From: Kineosporiaceae bacterium
Lineage (GTDB): Bacteria; Actinomycetota; Actinomycetes; Actinomycetales; Kineosporiaceae
Length of the DNA stretch: 64,000 bases
Reading direction: 5' to 3'
Assembly: GCA_016713225.1 (NCBI GenBank)
Contig: JADJPO010000001.1
Span: 868,001-932,000, forward strand
Position 1 is the stretch's first letter. Every line of letters starts with the position of its first letter. Made by a program: the position numbers and the translations under genes. Below are positions 61,110-64,000 of the stretch, piece after piece. The notes under the pieces are model-generated. The model saw only the letters and a list, made by a program, of their open reading frames with translations. It did no database searches and was not told the DNA's origin.

Positions 61110-61910
61110 ATGCAACTCATGCGTTCCACTGAGCGGGACAGCGGCGACTCGAGTGCCAGCTCGGCACCGGTTTCGTTACTCGAGAGGGCTTCACTCGTCT
61201 TGGGGTGTTTCGGGCCGGATCACACCGATATCGGGGTATCCGACATTGCCCGACGAACCGGCCTGGCCAAGTCGACCACGCATCGGCTGGTGGTCGAGAT
61301 GGTCCGCCTCGGCCTGCTCGAGGAGGCCGGCGGGGGCCGGGTGCGCCTGGGCCTGCGGATGTTCGAGCTGGGGCAGTTGGTGCCCCGTCAGCGGGCCTTG
61401 CACGAGGCGGCTCGCCCGTTCATGGAGGACCTGCGCGAGGCCACCGGCAACCACGTCCATCTGGCCGTGCTGGACGGCATCGAGGTCGTCTATGTCGAGA
61501 TCCTGCGAGCGCGCGACGTCCAGCCGTTGCCCTCGCGCGTCGGTGGCCGGTTGCCCGCCCACTCGACCGGGGTCGGCAAGGCCATCCTGGCGTTCAGCCG
61601 ACCGGACGTCGTCCGGGCCCGGATCGAGGCCGGGCTGGTCCGGCGCACCGCCTACACGATCATCATGCCGGGGGCCTTCGCGCGAGAACTCGCCGCCATC
61701 AACGCCTCGGGCATCTCCTACGACCGGCAGGAATCGGCGATGGGCGTCGTCTGTGCCGCCTGCCCGGTCTTCGGTGCCGACGGGACCGTGGTCGCCGGCC
61801 TGTCCGTCACGGGGCGGGCCGAGCGCCTGGACATCGAACGCATGGCACCCGCCGTCCGCACCGCCGCCCTCGCCCTCTCACGCACCCTCGGCGCACCCAC
61901 GCCCGGCTGA
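61110..61910 (+). CDS. IclR-family transcriptional regulator (2)
   Basis: 266 residues from ATG 61110 (ATG 61119 is possible). The winged helix reads SDIARRTGLAKSTTHRLV, followed by the effector-binding domain with HSTGVGKAILAF and SAMGVVCAACPVF. The first regulator shares the same architecture, but overall identity looks moderate, so they are not a recent duplication. It is divergent from the first IclR gene and lies upstream of the phenol hydroxylase operon, making that operon the natural target. Repeat copy D follows its stop codon directly. Confidence 0.92.
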   Translation: MQLMRSTERDSGDSSASSAPVSLLERASLVLGCFGPDHTDIGVSDIARRTGLAKSTTHRLVVEMVRLGLLEEAGGGRVRLGLRMFELGQLVPRQRALHEAARPFMEDLREATGNHVHLAVLDGIEVVYVEILRARDVQPLPSRVGGRLPAHSTGVGKAILAFSRPDVVRARIEAGLVRRTAYTIIMPGAFARELAAINASGISYDRQESAMGVVCAACPVFGADGTVVAGLSVTGRAERLDIERMAPAVRTAALALSRTLGAPTPG

Positions 61911-61913
61911 CCC

Positions 61914-62017
61914 AACCCGCTCATGCTCCGCAGGTGTCGTCGTCCTGCCTGATGGCAACGATGTCAGGCGTCAGCCGCGGAGCATGAGCGGTCCGCTGCG
62001 GAGCATGAGCGGGTTTC
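61914..62017 (-). repeat. Three-armed palindromic repeat, copy D (reverse orientation)
   Basis: AACCCGCTCATGCTCCGCAG (61914-61933) is exactly complementary to 61996-62015, a 20-bp perfect stem. An additional right-type half-site, GCGGAGCATGAGCGG, is at 61977-61991, giving the order left, right, right as in copy C. It lies between an IclR gene and the phenol hydroxylase locus and is within the likely upstream region of the latter. Confidence 0.9.
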
Positions 62018-62129
62018 AGGTGCGTGTTCCGTGTTGAGGAACATCGGGGCCGGGGGGTGGCGGGGTGGCGCACCTTGACGGGAGGCAGAGGCGCGACGGG
62101 GCGCCGGACAGTGGAGGGGAGAGTCCTCA

Positions 62130-62561
62130 GTGACGCCGTTCATGCTGCGGATCGCCGAGCTCATCGGGGCCGAGACCGACGAGGTCGACGAGCCCTTGGC
62201 GTACAAGACCAAGCTGTCCAATCCAGAGCTCGCCAGCGTCGGGGCGGACAAGCACGTCGCCATCAGGGCACTCGCCGAGCAGCTGCTCTGCGAGGCCAAT
62301 GCCGTGCTCGCCGACAACGACGACCATCTGGGCCTGTTCGACGAGGCGACGAACGCCGAACTGGCCTTCTCGGTCACCTACCGCCAGCGCGCCGTCCGGT
62401 TCTCGACCCGGTTCGTCGACGGCAAGGCCTACGCCCAGCTCGTCGGTGACGGCGTCGAACCCGGCCCGCCCCGCGAACTCGACGGCCCGGACGCCGTGGC
62501 CGACCTGCTCGTGCTGCTCCTGGTCTCGGCCGGTCTGACCCATCACGCCGTCGAGGCCTGA
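62130..62561 (+). CDS. Protein of unknown function, first gene of phenol hydroxylase operon
   Basis: 143 residues from GTG 62130, with a GGAGGGGAGAG stretch upstream. It is acidic, with helices (KHVAIRALAEQLLCEANAVLAD) and a central beta part (AELAFSVTYRQRAVRFSTRFVDGKAYAQLVGDG). It occupies the place of the small DmpK-type assembly protein found at the start of some phenol hydroxylase operons, but is longer and not recognisably similar. It may have a comparable accessory role; that is inference from position only. Confidence 0.7.
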   Translation: MTPFMLRIAELIGAETDEVDEPLAYKTKLSNPELASVGADKHVAIRALAEQLLCEANAVLADNDDHLGLFDEATNAELAFSVTYRQRAVRFSTRFVDGKAYAQLVGDGVEPGPPRELDGPDAVADLLVLLLVSAGLTHHAVEA

Positions 62562-62670
62562 TCGCCCCACCCTCGCCCACCCCGCCCCACCCTCGCTCCA
62601 CCCCGCTACGCCGCAACGCGCACCACGCCAGACAGGCGCCAGAGAACCACCATCCGACAGGAGGCCCGAC

Positions 62671-63672
62671 GTGCAGTACGAGCTACGCACCCAGGTCATC
62701 GAGGCCAAGCGCAAGACGTTCGCCAACCTCACCGAGCGTTTCGGTGACCGGCCGGCGTCGCGTTACGAAGAGGGCTCGATCGACATCCAGGCGGTGACGA
62801 ACTTCCATTACCGTCCGCTGTGGGACCCCGAGCACGAGATCTATGACGAGTCCTACTCGGCCGTGCGGCTGAGCGACACGTACTCGTTCACGGACCCGCG
62901 TCAGCTCTACTACTTCCCGTACGTCACGGCGCGTTCGCACCTGCACGAGGCCTTCGGGTCGACGCTGTCCTACCTCGACAGCCGCTCCCTGCTGGAGAAG
63001 ATGCCGGCCGCCTGGAAGACCGCGGTGGCCCAAGCCGTGATCCCGATGCGGCACTACGAGAGCGGCGCCCAACTGCTGGCCGCCTACGGCTGCCGATTCG
63101 CCTGGGGCACCACGATCGAACAGTGCCTGTCGTACTCGGCGTTCGACCGCATCGGTAACGCACAGATGCTCAGCCGCGCCGGGATCGCCCTGGACGGTGG
63201 CACCGACGCCCTACTCGGCGAGGCCAAGACCCAGTGGCTCGAGAACGCCGACCTGCAGCCGCTGCGCAAGTACATCGAACTGCTGATGCCCGAGAAGGAC
63301 TGGGCAGTCGCCCTGGTCGGCCTGGACCTCATGGACCAGCTCCTCTACGGCCTGCTCTACACCCACCTCGACGAGGCGGCGCTGATGGGCGGGGCCGGTG
63401 GCTACTCGCTCATCGCCCAGCACTTCGCCGGATGGTTCGCCGACCAGCGCCGGTGGGTCGATGCGCTCTACCGGGCATGGCTCGCCGACGGTGAGCACGG
63501 TGCGGCCAACCGGGTCACGCTGGCCGCGGCCCGCGCGAAGCTGCTTCCCGGGGCGGTCGAGGCCGCCCAGGGCGTCGCCCGTCTCATCGACGCCCAGATC
63601 GATTGCGGTGCAGCCGATTACGTCACGTCACGCGCCGCCACCCTGGCCGGCCTGTTCGCCGAGGAGTCCTGA
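62671..63672 (+). CDS. dmpL: Phenol hydroxylase oxygenase beta subunit (DmpL-like)
   Basis: 333 residues from GTG 62671, with GGAGG seven bases upstream. The sequence (RKTFANLTERFGDRPASRY, NFHYRPLWDPEHEIYDE, DPRQLYYFPYVTARSHLHEAFG) matches the beta subunit of the soluble diiron multicomponent phenol/toluene monooxygenases. This subunit has the ferritin-like fold without the metal site and pairs with the diiron alpha subunit, whose gene should begin at 63995. Substrates are phenol and methylphenols, consistent with the nearby meta-cleavage genes. Confidence 0.92.
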   Translation: MQYELRTQVIEAKRKTFANLTERFGDRPASRYEEGSIDIQAVTNFHYRPLWDPEHEIYDESYSAVRLSDTYSFTDPRQLYYFPYVTARSHLHEAFGSTLSYLDSRSLLEKMPAAWKTAVAQAVIPMRHYESGAQLLAAYGCRFAWGTTIEQCLSYSAFDRIGNAQMLSRAGIALDGGTDALLGEAKTQWLENADLQPLRKYIELLMPEKDWAVALVGLDLMDQLLYGLLYTHLDEAALMGGAGGYSLIAQHFAGWFADQRRWVDALYRAWLADGEHGAANRVTLAAARAKLLPGAVEAAQGVARLIDAQIDCGAADYVTSRAATLAGLFAEES

Positions 63673-63678
63673 TCCACC

Positions 63679-63978
63679 ATGAGTGAGACCACACAGACGG
63701 CCGCGGTGCGCGATGTCGGCGTCGACCTGCAGGAGACCGAGGACAACCGTGCGGTGATGGAGGCCATCGAGGCCGACAACCCGGACTGCACCGTCAAGCA
63801 CTTCCCCGGACTCGTCCGGATCTCGTCGCCGGGACGGTTGACCATCAACCGCGAGAGCGTGGAGGAGCGGCTGGGCCGGGAGTGGGAGACCCACGAGTTC
63901 CAGCTCGCCATCGTGTCCTACTTCGGCCACATCAAGGAGTGGGACGACGACCAGATCATCATCGCCTGGGATCACTGA
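63679..63978 (+). CDS. dmpM: Monooxygenase coupling/effector protein (DmpM/MmoB family)
   Basis: 99 residues, the normal size for the cofactor-free regulatory component. VGVDLQETEDNRAVMEAIEA and the HFPGLVRISSPGRLTINRESVEERLG segment are family features. It binds the hydroxylase near the diiron site and controls substrate and oxygen access. It starts 6 bp after the beta subunit stop and is followed after 16 bp by the alpha subunit start. Confidence 0.93.
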   Translation: MSETTQTAAVRDVGVDLQETEDNRAVMEAIEADNPDCTVKHFPGLVRISSPGRLTINRESVEERLGREWETHEFQLAIVSYFGHIKEWDDDQIIIAWDH

Positions 63979-63994
63979 GAGAGAGGACGCAGCC

Positions 63995-64000
63995 ATGGCC
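63995..64000 (+). CDS. Start of the next phenol hydroxylase gene (alpha subunit expected)
   Basis: Only ATGGCC is inside the window, preceded by GAGAGAGGA, a strong ribosome-binding site. In phenol hydroxylase operons the diiron alpha subunit (DmpN) follows DmpM, so this is expected to be its start. The identity is inferred from gene order only. Confidence 0.55.

Noticed and set aside
1..64000. tRNA or rRNA genes
   Set aside because: No cloverleaf-like segment with a GGTTCGAATCC-type T-arm or rRNA-like sequence was noticed on either strand; a tRNAscan run would be needed for certainty.

Overview
The window is from a very GC-rich chromosome with the gene content of an aerobic, secondary-metabolite-bearing member of the Actinomycetota. 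Supporting this are many GTG starts, stop/start overlaps of the ATGA and GTGA type, a SigE-family sigma factor, a DUF3151 gene next to purA, a Ku with a lysine-rich tail beside separate LigD-type ligase and polymerase genes, and a perfect DtxR/IdeR iron box. I cannot place it at genus level. No rRNA, tRNA, CRISPR array, integrase or transposase was seen.

Left part (1-25.6 kb): the 3' end of an EAL-domain gene, a membrane SpoIIE-type phosphatase, an AAA ATPase divergent from an unusual SDR-like protein, a GT39-like membrane glycosyltransferase, an FKBP lipoprotein, and a large FAD/Fe-S oxidoreductase. Next come an AbrB-type antitoxin with only a scar of its VapC toxin, a stand-alone A-PCP-TE peptide synthetase, a divergent Gfo/Idh and GMC oxidoreductase pair, shikimate kinase, and a sugar ABC transporter. 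That transporter has a likely LacI-type operator and a strong hairpin after its binding-protein gene. It is followed by a translationally coupled diguanylate cyclase / tyrosine phosphatase / GH36-like cassette.

Middle part (25.6-47.8 kb): a phosphoribosyltransferase, argG, an acyl-CoA ligase-like gene, and an AT-richer pair of secreted proteins next to a 71-bp inverted repeat and an 11-bp tandem array. Then come the NHEJ genes: ku, divergent from a chain of ligase, LigD polymerase, IspD-like and hotdog genes. The iron-uptake efeUOB operon has an intact IdeR box and intact efeO, but broken efeU and efeB. After it lie ppc, purA, DUF3151, and a TrmB/LuxR-like regulator divergent from a 44-residue cysteine-containing secreted peptide that the ORF finder would miss. 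The part ends with fbaA.

Right part (47.8-64 kb): a sigma factor with a coupled membrane protein, an Lrp regulator divergent from an EamA transporter, a TrmH methyltransferase, DedA, and an AbiEi/DUF559 protein. The end is a phenol-catabolism locus. The lower meta-cleavage operon (hydratase, acetaldehyde dehydrogenase, aldolase, decarboxylase, tautomerase, semialdehyde dehydrogenase) lies on the minus strand. Two divergent IclR regulators separate it from the start of a phenol hydroxylase operon on the plus strand, which runs off the window. No ring-cleavage dioxygenase is inside the window.

The most striking unexplained structure is a family of four roughly 100-bp intergenic repeats at 28.0, 53.3, 54.5 and 61.9 kb. 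Each is built from three copies of a GCTCATGCTCCGC half-site (two in one orientation, one inverted) and each sits directly after a stop codon.
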